Shown here: positions 54,844 through 64,000 of the stretch, piece after piece | Layout of the letters: each line of letters opens with the position of its first letter | Position numbering within the stretch: position 1 is the stretch's first letter | Source: Xenopus tropicalis | Taxonomy: Eukaryota; Chordata; Amphibia; Anura; Pipidae | DNA: 64,000 bases | NCBI RefSeq assembly: GCF_000004195.4 | Contig: NC_030683.2 | Span: 81,174,910 to 81,238,909 of the forward strand | Direction: 5' to 3' | Program-made: the position numbers and the translations under genes | The notes under the pieces: model-generated | Databases searched by the model: none | Seen by the model: only the letters and a program-made list of their open reading frames with translations | What the model was told of the DNA's origin: nothing

Positions 54844-55698
54844 ATAGTCAGGGTAGGGCAGCGAGTATGGCACACACTGGCAGAATAGGGCAGGCATAGT
54901 ATGAGACACACTGGCAGAATATGGCAGGCATAGTATGAGACACACTGGCAGAATAAGGCAGGCAGAGTATGACACACACAGACATACTGTGTGTACCATA
55001 CTCTACCTGCCCTATGCTACCTGTGTGTGCCATACTCTGCCTGCCCTATGCTGCCTGTGGGAGGTGAATCTGGCAGGGGTTTGTTCTGGGAGTTTGTTAG
55101 CATTTGAAAATAGTCATTATATGGTCCCTAAGGTGTGTAATTATTTGCTGGGGTGGCTGTGCTATCCACAGGGGGGGAGGAGGTATATGGATTTAAGGGT
55201 GTGTCTTAATATGACATAATATAATTATTTCACATATGAATGAAGGGCGATATCCCTACAGAGAGCACTAACCATTTAGGTTTTTGCTGCGCTACCACAA
55301 TTAATGTGGGTATGGTCTTAAAAGCTCATGTGATAACATGGGTGTGGTTTGAAGTGGGAGCAGTTTAAAAAAGGGGAGTGGTCAAAACTGGCTTCCATTA
55401 TCAGCCCTTCACTATGTAGGCAAGAACAATTCTTGCCCTTGGTACCAGACGTTGGACAGCACTGATTTAGATGAATAACAGATTTAGGTTAGCACTATAC
55501 AAGAACGTATACTGTGCACACCCTCTAGTGGTTATTTGGGAAAACTAAGTAGTAAACTATTTGTGAGATCTACTGATAAGATTTTTGTGCAGAGCAGTAA
55601 AGAAAAAAAAGTCAACAACATCAAGGGTAATGGATGAAAGGATGTTAGAATTTATTATAAAACAGAGGCTCAGCTGGCTACCATGACAGCATCTTTAA

Positions 55699-55912
55699 GG
55701 GCCATGACACACATGGAGATTCGTAGCCCGTTGGCCACAAATCTCGACAAAGGTAGAGGGGAGTCAAATTCCCACAAATAAGCCAGATCACCGCAAATAA
55801 CATGTTTTACTCCCAGCAATTCCAATGGCAGCCTATGGCAAGACATTTTCAGGGAGATTTGTAGCCAACTGTAGTTTAGGCTGCGTACACGTCTCCCTGC
55901 ATGTCACTGCCC
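55699..55912. mobile_element. PIF/Harbinger-type MITE, TSD TAA
   Basis: Ends GGGCCATGACACACATGGAG and CTGCATGTCACTGCCC are inverted, with TAA on both sides (55696-55698 and 55913-55915). 214 bp, non-coding. Confidence 0.75.
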
Positions 55913-55915
55913 TAA

Positions 55916-56185
55916 TAGTACAAAGATACAGTAATCATATAAGCAGTCACTTACTGCACAGCAGTAGCTGACAGTTAAAACTTAATGTGTATATAAAATA
56001 CACCCACAGATGAGCTTGGTCACAAGACCTTCTGAGGTTTGCATGTAGCTCATTCCACTCTGTCCTGTTCTGACTATGCAGGAAACACAAAATTGTGTAA
56101 ATGTAAAGTTCTGCTTACAGGTTTAATATTCTGAAAAACATCCTGTGCACATAAATTCTAATGCAAACAAATAGTGATAGTGATA

Positions 56186-56221
<36 letters not shown>

Positions 56222-56399
56222 TAACGCATTTCTGCACCGCTTTAGGCTACTGCCACACTCCTAAAAGTTATTAGCGTGCCTGCAGCTAATTGCATTGTCA
56301 AACAATTCTGTGTCCTAAGCAATGGCCAAAGCAATAGCTTCAGGTGCAGGCACATCAGATCAAGAAGCTTTCAGGAGAATAGGCGTGCTTCTTATAGAC
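55916..56399. other. Intron 1, includes an (AT)n microsatellite
   Basis: AT-rich, with GTGATA repeats followed by about 30 bp of alternating AT at 56188-56218. No gene seen. Confidence 0.7.
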
Positions 56400-56691
56400 C
56401 AGTGATCCCCAGCCAGTGGCTCGTGAGCAACATGTTGCTCTCCAATCCCTTGGATGTTGCTTTCAATGCCCCCAAACCAGGTAGTTATTTTTGAATTCAA
56501 GGCTTGGGGCAAGTTTTGGATGAATAAAAACAAGATTTACTACCAAATAAAGCCTCCTGTAAGCTGATAGTGTGCATAAAGCCTGCCAAATAGACAATCT
56601 TAACTCTTATTTGGCACCTGCATGAACTTATATGATGCTTGTGTTGCTCTCCAAGTCTTTTTACATTTGACAATGGCTCTGGGGACCCCTG
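56400..56691. mobile_element. hAT-type MITE (CAGTGATCCCC family)
   Basis: Ends CAGTGATCCCCAGCCAGTGG and GCTCTGGGGACCCCTG; the interior GAGCAACATGTTGCTC shows it is an inverted relative of 1682-1954. The target duplication is not exact (ttatagac versus ttaaagga). It abuts the T2 MITE at 56692. Confidence 0.7.
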
Positions 56692-57098
56692 TTAAAGGAA
56701 CAGTAACATCAAAAAATTAAAGTGTTTTAAAGTAATTAAAATATAATGTGCTGTTGCTCTGCAAAAAAATTGTGTTTTTGCTACAGAAAAGCTACTATAT
56801 AAATAAGCTGCTGTGTAGCCATGGGGGCAGCCATTCAAGCTGGAAAAAAGGCACAAGTTACATAGCAGATAACTAGTAGATAAGCCCCATATAATGGGGG
56901 TTTATCTGTTATCTGCTAAGTAACCTGTGCCTTTTCTCCTTTGAATGGCTGCCCCTATGGCTACACAGCAGCTTACTTATATAAACTATAGTAGTGTTTC
57001 TGAGGCAAACGCACCAGTTGTAGCAATCCAGGGCAACAGTACATTATATTGTAATTACTTTTATACACTTTCATTTTTTGGTGTTACTGTTCCTTTAA
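56692..57098. mobile_element. T2/Kolobok-type palindromic MITE, full length
   Basis: TTAAAGGAACAGTAACATCA to GGTGTTACTGTTCCTTTAA, TTAA at both ends, 407 bp. The same family as 26527 and 27003. Confidence 0.85.
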
Positions 57099-57805
57099 AG
57101 ACTGTAAGTACCACAGGTGCTGATACTAATGTGAATGCGTGTGCCTGCATTATACACTCCTATGCTCCTAAAAGCTTCTTAATGTGCCTTCACCCAGAGC
57201 CACTGAACTGGCACACAGAGTGGATCAAGCACAAATTGAGCTCAGGACCTCTCAGGAGCTGCAAGTATTACCCACTGAGCCACCATGCTCTATACAAGAC
57301 TGGTTAGCTGCTACTAAGCTGCTGCTAAGCAATCTTAAAATTTCTACACATCTTTAGTATACAGTAAGAAACACTCACCCTTAACATATACAGTGCTGCT
57401 AAATACATTTATTGATAAAAGATACATAGGGATTCAGTATATGTATTTTTCAAACATTATCAAATTAGTACAAAGCACATACATATACACACACAGAACT
57501 CTTTCTTGGATAGAAGCTGCAGTAACTCAGCCACACCTCCTCCTCTTTCTCACGTGTTCCTACAGTGACAAAGCAATAGAAACACAGCATAGCCTCAGAA
57601 TATGTAACTGCGTAGTGCACAAGCAGCAGATCATAACTACAACTGTGTACTGTAAATAACACTAGAACCACTAAAATCTGCACTGATCTTATACAAGAGA
57701 GTCTTCCTTTTTGAACATATGCCACGCAAAGCACAGATTGCAGGCAATCTGTGCCTCAATATATAAACACACACTATAATATAATTGTATATAGGTTTGT
57801 GACAT
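57099..57805. other. Intron 1, no recognised feature
   Basis: About 700 bp. The stretch near 57200-57295 (ACCCACTGAGCCACCATGCT) resembles a dispersed repeat also seen near 11390. No gene recognised. Confidence 0.5.
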
Positions 57806-58045
57806 GTTATCAAGAATGCTCAGGACCTGGGGCTTTCCAGATAAGGAGTATTTCTGAAATTTGGATCTCCATACCTTAAGTCTAAAATAAACAAAATACA
57901 AATGTTTTGTCTCCAATAAGGATTAATTACATATTAGTTGGGATCAAGTACATGGTACAGTTTTATTACTACAGAGAAAAAGGAGCACATTTTTTAAAAA
58001 TCTGAATTATCTGATTAAAATGGGAGTCTACGGGAAATGAGACAT
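57806..58045. repeat. Fragment of the TACAGGTAT MITE family
   Basis: Shares GAATGCTCAGGACCTGGGGC, AAGGATTAATTA and TGATTAAAATGGGAGTCTAC with 23231-23529. Both extreme ends are missing. Confidence 0.7.
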
Positions 58046-60341
58046 TAAAAACAGTACTATTCATTAGTTTTTAAGTTGCCATTTGGAACCTATAACACAA
58101 GTCTTGCTAATGCTACATGCTTCTGCAAAAGATACTAAAAAATAAGTCAGGTCACCAAAAACAGGTAAACTGCACTAGAAATACTTAAAACTCCACCTCT
58201 ACTACTTCAGCGCACCATGTTTTGATGCTTCATAAACATTTTATAAGTATGAGATCAGGAGGTACAGCAACTACTGGGGAAAACTCAAAAATACAGAATA
58301 AGACCGAGCACCACAGGTGCAGTTAAATAGTGTATCTGTAGGTAGTGAAAACAATTACTACCTCTGCAAATAGCCCATTATGAAATATGCCAATCTGACT
58401 AAAGAGCTATTTGCCAAGCGTCCTTTATATGTATTTATTATATAAACAGGCAGAGAGCAAGCAGCAATGTATGTATCCATATATAAATCACTCACAAACA
58501 GATATACAGCACACACAAAATCAAGTATTATATAAAGATACAGAATCTCAAAAAAAAAAAACATCTACAGATTGGATACAGTGTCTCAAAACATTGGTAA
58601 CACAGTTATCATTAAGCGGCATTTGCGGCATGGTTTATTGAGCACAGACAAATTCTCAGGACTGTACAGGGCTATACAGCAAGAAACATTTCCATAGAGC
58701 ATCACGTTACACATCTGAGACACACCCCCTCCCGTATAGTACATAAACGGCGCACATTGCACCACTGCACTAATAGCACAGATTTGCATGAAATATACAA
58801 ATGAAGACACACGAGAAAGGAATTGTCTCCTCTTCCGAGTAGCGCGGCTGCATCTCCACGGGCCTGTATATTTTATGCATACAGCGTGTACACACCAACA
58901 TTGTTTACAATGAGTTGTAGTTGGAGAAATGCATGCGCAGTGATATACTTCTGAGATGGCAGAGAGGGATCCATTCAGGCAGACCAACCCATCCCGTGTT
59001 TTCATAACGGGTTACAACCGGTAACGTTAATAATGTCCCTCACGGTCTCTCCACACATACAGGCACCTTATTAGTATGATAATGGTACCCTTGCAACCTT
59101 CACATGAACTTCTCCATTTTCTGACCCAACATTCTAAGCATCTCCCCTAAATACACATAGGATAGAGAATGACAGGGAAGCGACCCCGCCTCTCCATCAT
59201 TTGGTGTAGGCAACACCCGCGCTACACATACGCACTATGCTCTACAGACCCGCTGCTAGTGGCACACACCCCCTCAAACACCTTTGTCTGCTGCATCTGC
59301 CAAAGGCTCTCACCCCGTGTACCAGCAGCACACCCACCTCTCAGCATCCCCTGTACCACCAGTGCTTCCATCTCATTCTCTCCTACACACACTTCCCCAT
59401 GCCTACGCGACGCGCTCCTCTCTCCAAGGACCACACACCCCCTTTGGCTGCATGTGCGGCACCTTGCTATACACTGCCCCCATTCTCCCCCACTGCCCTC
59501 TGTGCTCTATGACTCAGGCGCTTACAGCCACCACCAGTCCTTGCCACACTAGCTTTTCAGACATGCCCGCGGCCATAAAATCACTTCTGGTACGCAACAC
59601 ACATGTCTATGATCTCCATGTACGCAGCAGAGCCATTATTCTGCAACATGCGAGTATTAGGGGTTCCACATGGAATCCCTGTTATGCATAAACATAAGTA
59701 CAATAATGTCCTCCAGCCCCTAAGGCAAGAGTCGGGGAAAGCGCTCCCATATCTGTGCCCCTAACTGACGCTTATCATTAGCTGCATCCACTGCTAAATG
59801 ATCTGTCACACTCCTACCCCTCAGCCCTTCCCCCATACGTGTACCCCCTGCTCCCGCCCCTTCTAGCCACTTGCCCCCGCTTCCCCCCATTTAGCCCCTA
59901 TTGCTTCCACTTGTCCCTTGAACCAGTTCATCTACATCCTTCTCCCAGACCCTAGTACCAATCACCAAGAGAAGGATGCCCAACTCCAGCGCTGCCAAGC
60001 CTACAACCCCACCCCAAAGATTTTTAGCTACAAATCCCACATCGCCCGCCAGTGCCGCTCGGAGTTGTAGCGCAGTAAATGCTAGTGGGCCGCAAGTTGC
60101 AATCCTTGCACCCATCCTTGCAAGTGGCGCGCACACACCCCCTTTGACTCACACAAACAGAACCATTCACCTCCTTTCTTACTGTGCCCCCTTTATTCTT
60201 CCACCACACCCGTGTCCCCTTATTTCATCCAAGTGCGCACCTCGGCGCCCCTTTCCATCTAGTAAACACACTTAGCCCCCTCGCCTAACGCACACATGTC
60301 TATCCCCCTTGCGTACACCCCCGCCCAGCCCTTCCTCTCAC
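58046..60341. other. 5' part of intron 1, becoming CpG- and C-rich
   Basis: From about 58.8 kb towards exon 1 the sequence becomes rich in C and CpG. It is probably the downstream part of the promoter-associated CpG island and may hold intronic regulatory sites. Many short ORFs on both strands are compositional artefacts. Confidence 0.5.
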
Positions 60342-60760
60342 CTCTCCGCTGCTTCCTCCGGACACGTCCCTAAATCTTCTCAGGTTGTTTCCAATTGCCG
60401 CCGACACCTGCAGCGCTGCATCAAACCCGAGTGCAACCCCCAAACAGTTCCCAGGGCCCCCGGGGGCCAATGTGCCCGCAGAGCTTGCGCCAGCGCTCCC
60501 AGAGGCGCCAGGGTTGCTTCTGTACTCGCTCACATCGTCTATCAGTATAGCTGATAATCGGTGCCGGGCCCCCAGCCTCCGGCCAGTCCCGGGCCGAGCA
60601 GGGAACCGCCACCGACAGCTGTGCGCCATTTTGTGTCCTGGGATCTTATTATCACCGCGGGCTGGAGCGCAGCAGCACTGAGCGGGGCTGGGGGTGGAGA
60701 GACTCAGATGCCGAGACTATGGAGAAGGAAACACCTCCCATGTGAGTCTATGAACATCGT
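60340..60760 (-). promoter_or_regulatory. CpG-rich 5' end / probable KMT2A promoter region
   Basis: This stretch around and upstream of the start codon is rich in G+C and CpG compared with the AT-rich introns, and resembles a CpG-island promoter. I see no convincing TATA box. The 5' UTR must lie immediately upstream (higher coordinates) of the ATG at 60629. Promoter function is inferred from position and composition only. Confidence 0.5.
60342..60629 (-). CDS. kmt2a: KMT2A exon 1 (residues 1-96)
   Basis: The exon starts at the ATG at 60629-60627, in a good context (A at -3, G at +4), and ends at a GT donor at 60341-60340 in phase 0. Residues 6-14 (RWRFPARPG) are the high-affinity menin-binding motif and match human KMT2A exactly. 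Residues 69-87 (FDAALQVSAAIGNNLRRFR) match the conserved block just before the LEDGF-binding segment. Between them the frog has only about 50 residues; in mammals this stretch is a long Gly/Ala/Ser-rich tract. The menin/LEDGF contacts tether the complex to chromatin. The exon sits in CpG-rich sequence, as expected for the first exon of a broadly expressed gene. The transcription start was not determined. Confidence 0.95.
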
Positions 60761-62264
60761 ATTGGATAAGCAGGGCACAGGGCTGTGACAAGTAGGCGCC
60801 CCTGAAAATGCCTGTAACAATAAGCACAGGCCTAGCGATGCACACTGGCTATGACTTACACATACAGAGGGCCTGGCTAGGGCAGAGGTGGGGCCCTGGA
60901 ATGGGATTGCAGACAGTTTATTGAGCAGAACCCTCCTCCTGTGCCGTAACACGCTCTCTCCTCACAGACACAGTCATGTGAATACATACAGACCTCAATG
61001 TAAACAGTCCTAGTAGGGGTCTAGTAAAGGGCCAGACAGACTGAATGGGCTGAATCGCCAACGGGCTTTCAAAGTCACACTTTGCAAAATACAGTAATTG
61101 AACTGTCTGGGTGCGACACGTTTTCTCTGCCTGTAGGCATAATTGAGAATTCACACAGTTGTGTGAACAGTTACTCTGTTCAAGAGTAAATTCGCTCGGC
61201 AGTGAAGCTTGATCTAATGACGTCAACCAAATTATGTTTTTTGGGTTTTTTTTCAAAACAAATTAAAATATGCCAATTAAATTAAAGGATTCCGATTTTA
61301 TATAGTGCCGCCCTAATTTGAAAACATTTCTGTGTAATTAGGCCTGGACTGTCAACTTCCCTGGCTAAATGCTGGTGGGGCTGCTGTAAGGTGCATTACA
61401 CAGCCACTACTACTTTGGGCCCGTGTGGGGCTGCTTGAGCCTCTCTGTACTTGACATGAGTAACGTTGGAACTTGACCCGCCCTTCTCCCAACCAACAAC
61501 CCCCTTTTTACCTCTTTACTTACCATCCCCAATAAACACACAGACACCAATTCTTGGGATAAAAATGGCCGCAGAAAATTTATTAACAACAAGTGAAGTT
61601 TTAATTTAAAACATAACATAAATAACAAATGTGAAACAACATCTCAAACATAACACAAATGTTTGTATAACAAACAAATCAACTTTTAAATAGCCAAACA
61701 CTGTAACAATCCAATAACTGCGCAGCGCAACTGGCGCTGCCAGCTGCCCTTCTGGCCCGGAACCAACTACCCAACAAAACTCACCTCCTAATCCACTTTC
61801 TTACCCCTGAGGTTCCAAGCATGCCAGCCCCACTTAACTATAAAACTCCCCTCCTAACCCAACCATTGCTTTCCCCCAACTTAATCACCCCGCCAACGAC
61901 ACTCCACTACCTCCACCTCTATAGGGAGGGAGGGTGGGCGTTTTACTCTGCTGACTAAAATGGAGTGAGAAGCGGGAACAGTTACCAGCATTTTATACCC
62001 CTTACGAACTAACCAATCACCTGCAACTGGGAGTGGCTAAGTCTGTCCAACGTGTCTGTCATGCCCCTGCTTCCCTACGTTTTACTACGGGTCATTGGGC
62101 TACTGGAAATGCCAGGGCCAATTATTAATCTCAGTGACAACCTCTTTGCAATACAAGTTTGTACTTTATAGCAAGAAGTCAGTTCTGAGGTTGAACTGTA
62201 CAGAGGCTGCTCCAAAACACCACTTTCCAAGTCAAAACTTGACTAGAAGCCAAAAGCCTTAAGG
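60761..62264. other. KMT2A 5' flank, no gene recognised
   Basis: About 1.5 kb upstream of the promoter region. A C-rich, CAACCC-containing stretch lies at about 61690-61930. Nothing in either strand resembles a conserved protein. Confidence 0.5.
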
Positions 62265-62814
62265 CAGTGGTCCTCAAACTACAGCCCCCCAAGGTCATTT
62301 ACATGGCCCCCACCCCTGTTGTGTCCTCACCCCTGGCTACTACCTGTCTGCCTCAGCGCTGTCCTCAGCCCCAGCGCATCACGTCACCGCGTTGCACCAG
62401 CTGACTCTATTGATGTGTCCAGCCAGTGTGACGTGGTGAAATGATGCACTGGGGCTGAGGACCACACTGAGGCAGACAGGTAGTAGCCAGGGATGATGAC
62501 ATGCTGAGCCGAGTCACCATCACTATGAAGACAGGTAGTAGCCAGGCCCAGAACAGGGCCCCCTATTACTACTAGCTGCTCAGTTACTAGCTGCTTACAC
62601 AATAGCAGGCCATCAATGCTGCCAGTCAGGCCCTAAAAACATAAAATATTGTATTGCTCTTTTATGTCTTCTTGCACTACAAATAAGAAAATAAGATATG
62701 TGTAGTGTGCATGGGAATTTATTCATGTTTTTTTTTTTCAAACTATAGTCCGGCTCCCCAACAGTCTGAGGGATTGTGAACTGGCCCCCTGTTTAAAAAG
62801 TTTGAGGACTTCTG
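62265..62814. mobile_element. hAT-type element (CAGTGGTCCTCAAAC ends)
   Basis: Ends CAGTGGTCCTCAAACTACAG and AAAGTTTGAGGACTTCTG are inverted repeats. Flanks ccttaagg and ccctagcg match at five of eight positions. 550 bp; the interior has an inverted pair of GTCAGCCTCAGCGCTGTCC-like sequences around 62345-62490. Non-coding. Confidence 0.7.
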
Positions 62815-62819
62815 CCCTA

Positions 62820-64000
62820 GCGTGATCTGTGAAAGTAGTCTCCTTGTTGGTGTCTCCACCCACTTTTTTCTAACTTTGAACGGCAAATACCCAATGACTA
62901 ACTCTGGAAAGTTTAACAACTCTGGAATTAATACTTAAATAATGGCATCAGTTAAATATAAACCAATAAAATTTAATGGGTGAAAATGGATTGGCTGTTG
63001 GTGGCTCTGCCCACTTGTTCTAACCCTGAATGTGCAAAGTTTGGGAACCCTGACATAAATTTAAACAAAAAAAAAATAAATAGGTGAAGTGTGACTGGCT
63101 GTTGGTAGCTCCACTCACTTTTTAAAACCTAAAAATGCAAAACCAATAGTTAAAATCTGATTGGCTGCTGGTGGCTCCACCCATTTTTTCTAACTCTGAA
63201 TCGCAGACACGAATCTGAACCGTATTGGAAAAATTCCGACTTGAAAACGAACATTTTGCGACTTTTTCGTATTTTTTGCGATTTTTTCGGCGTCTTTACG
63301 ACTTTTCGGAAATTGTCGCGACTTTTTCGTTACCAATACGATTTGCGCGAAAAAACGCGAGTTTTTCGTAGCCATTCCGAAAGTTGGGCAAAATCGCCCG
63401 ATTTTTTCGTAGCGTTAAAACTTGCGCGAAAAGTTGCGCCTTTTTCGTAGCGTTAAAACTTAAAAGGTGCAACGTTTCGCGCAAGTTTTAACGCTACGAA
63501 AAAAGCGCAACTTTTTGCGCAAGTTTTAACGCTACGAAAAATCGCCAGATTTTGCGCAACTTTCGGAATGGCTACGAAAAACTCACGTTTTTTCGCACAA
63601 ATCGTATTAGTAACGAAAAAGTCGCGACATTTTTCCGAAAAAATCGCAACATACCGATCATTACGAAAAAAACGCAATCGGCCGCATTCGGCCCGTTCGT
63701 GGCTTAGTAAATGTGCCCCCTAGTGACTAGCTCTGCAAAGTTTTGGGACCTTAGTATTAATATTTTAAGAATGGCAGCAGTTTAAATTTAAACAAATGAA
63801 GTCTATAGGTGAAATCTGATTGGCTCACTTTTCTAAACTTGGAACATAGTCACCCAGTGACAAACTGTGCAAAGTTTGGGGACCCTGACATTAAACATGT
63901 GAGAATTGCAGCAGTTAAAATTTCCCCACTGAAAACAATGAAATATATGTGATTGGCATTTGGTGGCCTCACCCACTTTTTCTAACCTTAAGTACGAAGT
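62820..64000. repeat. Tandem repeat of ATTGGCTG-CCACCCACTTTTTCTAAC units
   Basis: The core GATTGGCTGNTGGTGGCTCC plus ACCCACTTTTTCTAAC recurs at about 62845, 62990, 63100, 63165, 63815 and 63950. Between cores are TGCAAAGTTTGGGGACCCTG-type blocks, giving irregular units of roughly 110-150 bp. The array is interrupted by the palindrome at 63210-63715 and runs to the end of the window. Confidence 0.8.
63210..63715. repeat. CpG-rich palindrome built of TTTTTCG / CGAAAAA words
   Basis: A 500-bp palindrome centred near 63465. The left arm has words such as GCGATTTTTTCGG, GACTTTTTCGT and TTTTTCGTAGCGTTAAAAC; the right arm has their inverses. The right edge reads GGCTTAGTAAATGTGCCCCC. It has dozens of CpGs, far above the surrounding sequence. 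Short frames on both strands are artefacts of the repeat. The class is unknown; most likely a non-autonomous DNA transposon. Confidence 0.85.

Larger units (their letters stand above)
53310..55464. mobile_element. hAT-type element with minisatellite, interrupted by another hAT
   Basis: The right end CGTTGGACAGCACTG is the inverse of the left end of the element at 30815, and AAACTGGCTTCCATTATC also matches it inverted. The inner tandem units (GGCAGGCAGAGTATGGC) are the inverse of the 30990-31372 array. The hAT at 53418-54843 splits it. Its own left end is truncated or abuts the Harbinger MITE. Confidence 0.7.
2243..60629 (-). other. kmt2a: KMT2A (MLL1) gene, 5' two-fifths, exons 1-19
   Basis: This is the overall extent of the KMT2A coding exons visible here, transcribed right to left. 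KMT2A is a nuclear histone H3K4 methyltransferase of the COMPASS-like complex that maintains HOX gene expression. The part present encodes menin- and LEDGF-binding motifs, three AT-hooks, the CXXC finger, PHD1-3 and the bromodomain. The SET, FYRN/FYRC and Taspase-cleavage regions lie beyond position 1. Nineteen exons were joined by GT/AG boundaries; their summed length is 5,380 nt and every phase matches. Introns make up over 90% of the span and are full of transposable elements. The frog protein is shorter at the N terminus than mammalian KMT2A because Gly/Ala/Ser tracts are missing. Identification is very secure; exon ends are inferred by eye. Confidence 0.97.

Noticed and set aside
59169..60275. 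Several Pro/His/Ser-rich ORFs near the KMT2A promoter
   Set aside because: C-rich composition lacks stop codons; frames on both strands overlap and none matches a known protein or links to exon 1 by splicing.
61400..62100. A possible neighbouring gene upstream of KMT2A
   Set aside because: I searched both strands for the human neighbours and for any conserved motif and saw none; the ORFs are short and unsupported.
63190..63677. ORFs rich in Phe, Arg and Ala on both strands
   Set aside because: They arise from TTTTTCG/CGAAAAA words of the palindrome; no homology or codon signal.
1..64000. CRISPR arrays, operons, phage or other prokaryotic systems
   Set aside because: Introns, splice sites, CpG depletion and vertebrate transposons show a eukaryotic chromosome; the tandem repeats lack the repeat-spacer pattern.

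Overview
This window is vertebrate nuclear DNA, almost certainly from a clawed frog (Xenopus; I cannot separate X. tropicalis from X. laevis). It is dominated by one gene on the minus strand, KMT2A (MLL1), the histone H3 lysine-4 methyltransferase / trithorax homologue. The assignment rests on near-identical protein blocks: the N-terminal menin-binding motif, three AT-hooks, the CXXC zinc finger, PHD fingers 1-3 and the atypical bromodomain. The repeat content (TTAA-flanked palindromic T2/Kolobok-type MITEs, hAT and PIF/Harbinger MITEs, Tc1-like elements, DIRS-like and L1/Tx1-like retroelements) points to Xenopus.

Layout, read in the direction of the gene (high to low coordinates). 64.0-60.7 kb is 5' flank with a tandem repeat, a CpG-rich palindrome and a hAT-like element; I see no second gene. 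60.63-60.34 kb is exon 1 in CpG-rich sequence. 60.34-40.06 kb is a 20-kb intron 1 made largely of repeats. Exon 2 lies at 40.0 kb and the giant exon 3 at 39.3-36.7 kb. Exons 4-7 (CXXC region) lie at 34.6-32.9 kb, exons 8-14 (PHD region, matching the human leukaemia breakpoint region) at 27.5-12.4 kb, and exons 15-18 (end of PHD3 and bromodomain) at 12.2-5.5 kb. Exon 19 is at 2.4-2.2 kb. The gene continues beyond position 1; the extended PHD4, FYRN/FYRC and SET domains are not in this window.

The 19 exons join in frame to 5,380 coding nucleotides (1,793 codons plus one base). Every junction has GT/AG boundaries and compatible phase, and I see no frameshift or stop in the coding path, so this looks like a working gene. 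Exon-exon phases and several exon lengths agree with what I recall of the human gene.

No dedicated novel system is apparent. The interest is in the mobile DNA: an apparently intact Tc1 transposon in intron 18; a SPIN-like hAT element with its target duplication in intron 2; a 660-bp near-perfect palindrome with a partial inverted duplication in intron 1; hAT elements carrying a shared minisatellite, one with another hAT nested inside; an L1 nested in a Tc1 relic and carrying a MITE; and several DIRS-like relics in gene orientation. Many elements have exact 8-bp (hAT), TTAA (Kolobok), TAA/TTA (Harbinger) or TA (Tc1) duplications that can be read directly from the sequence. Exon borders were placed by eye from splice consensus and homology.
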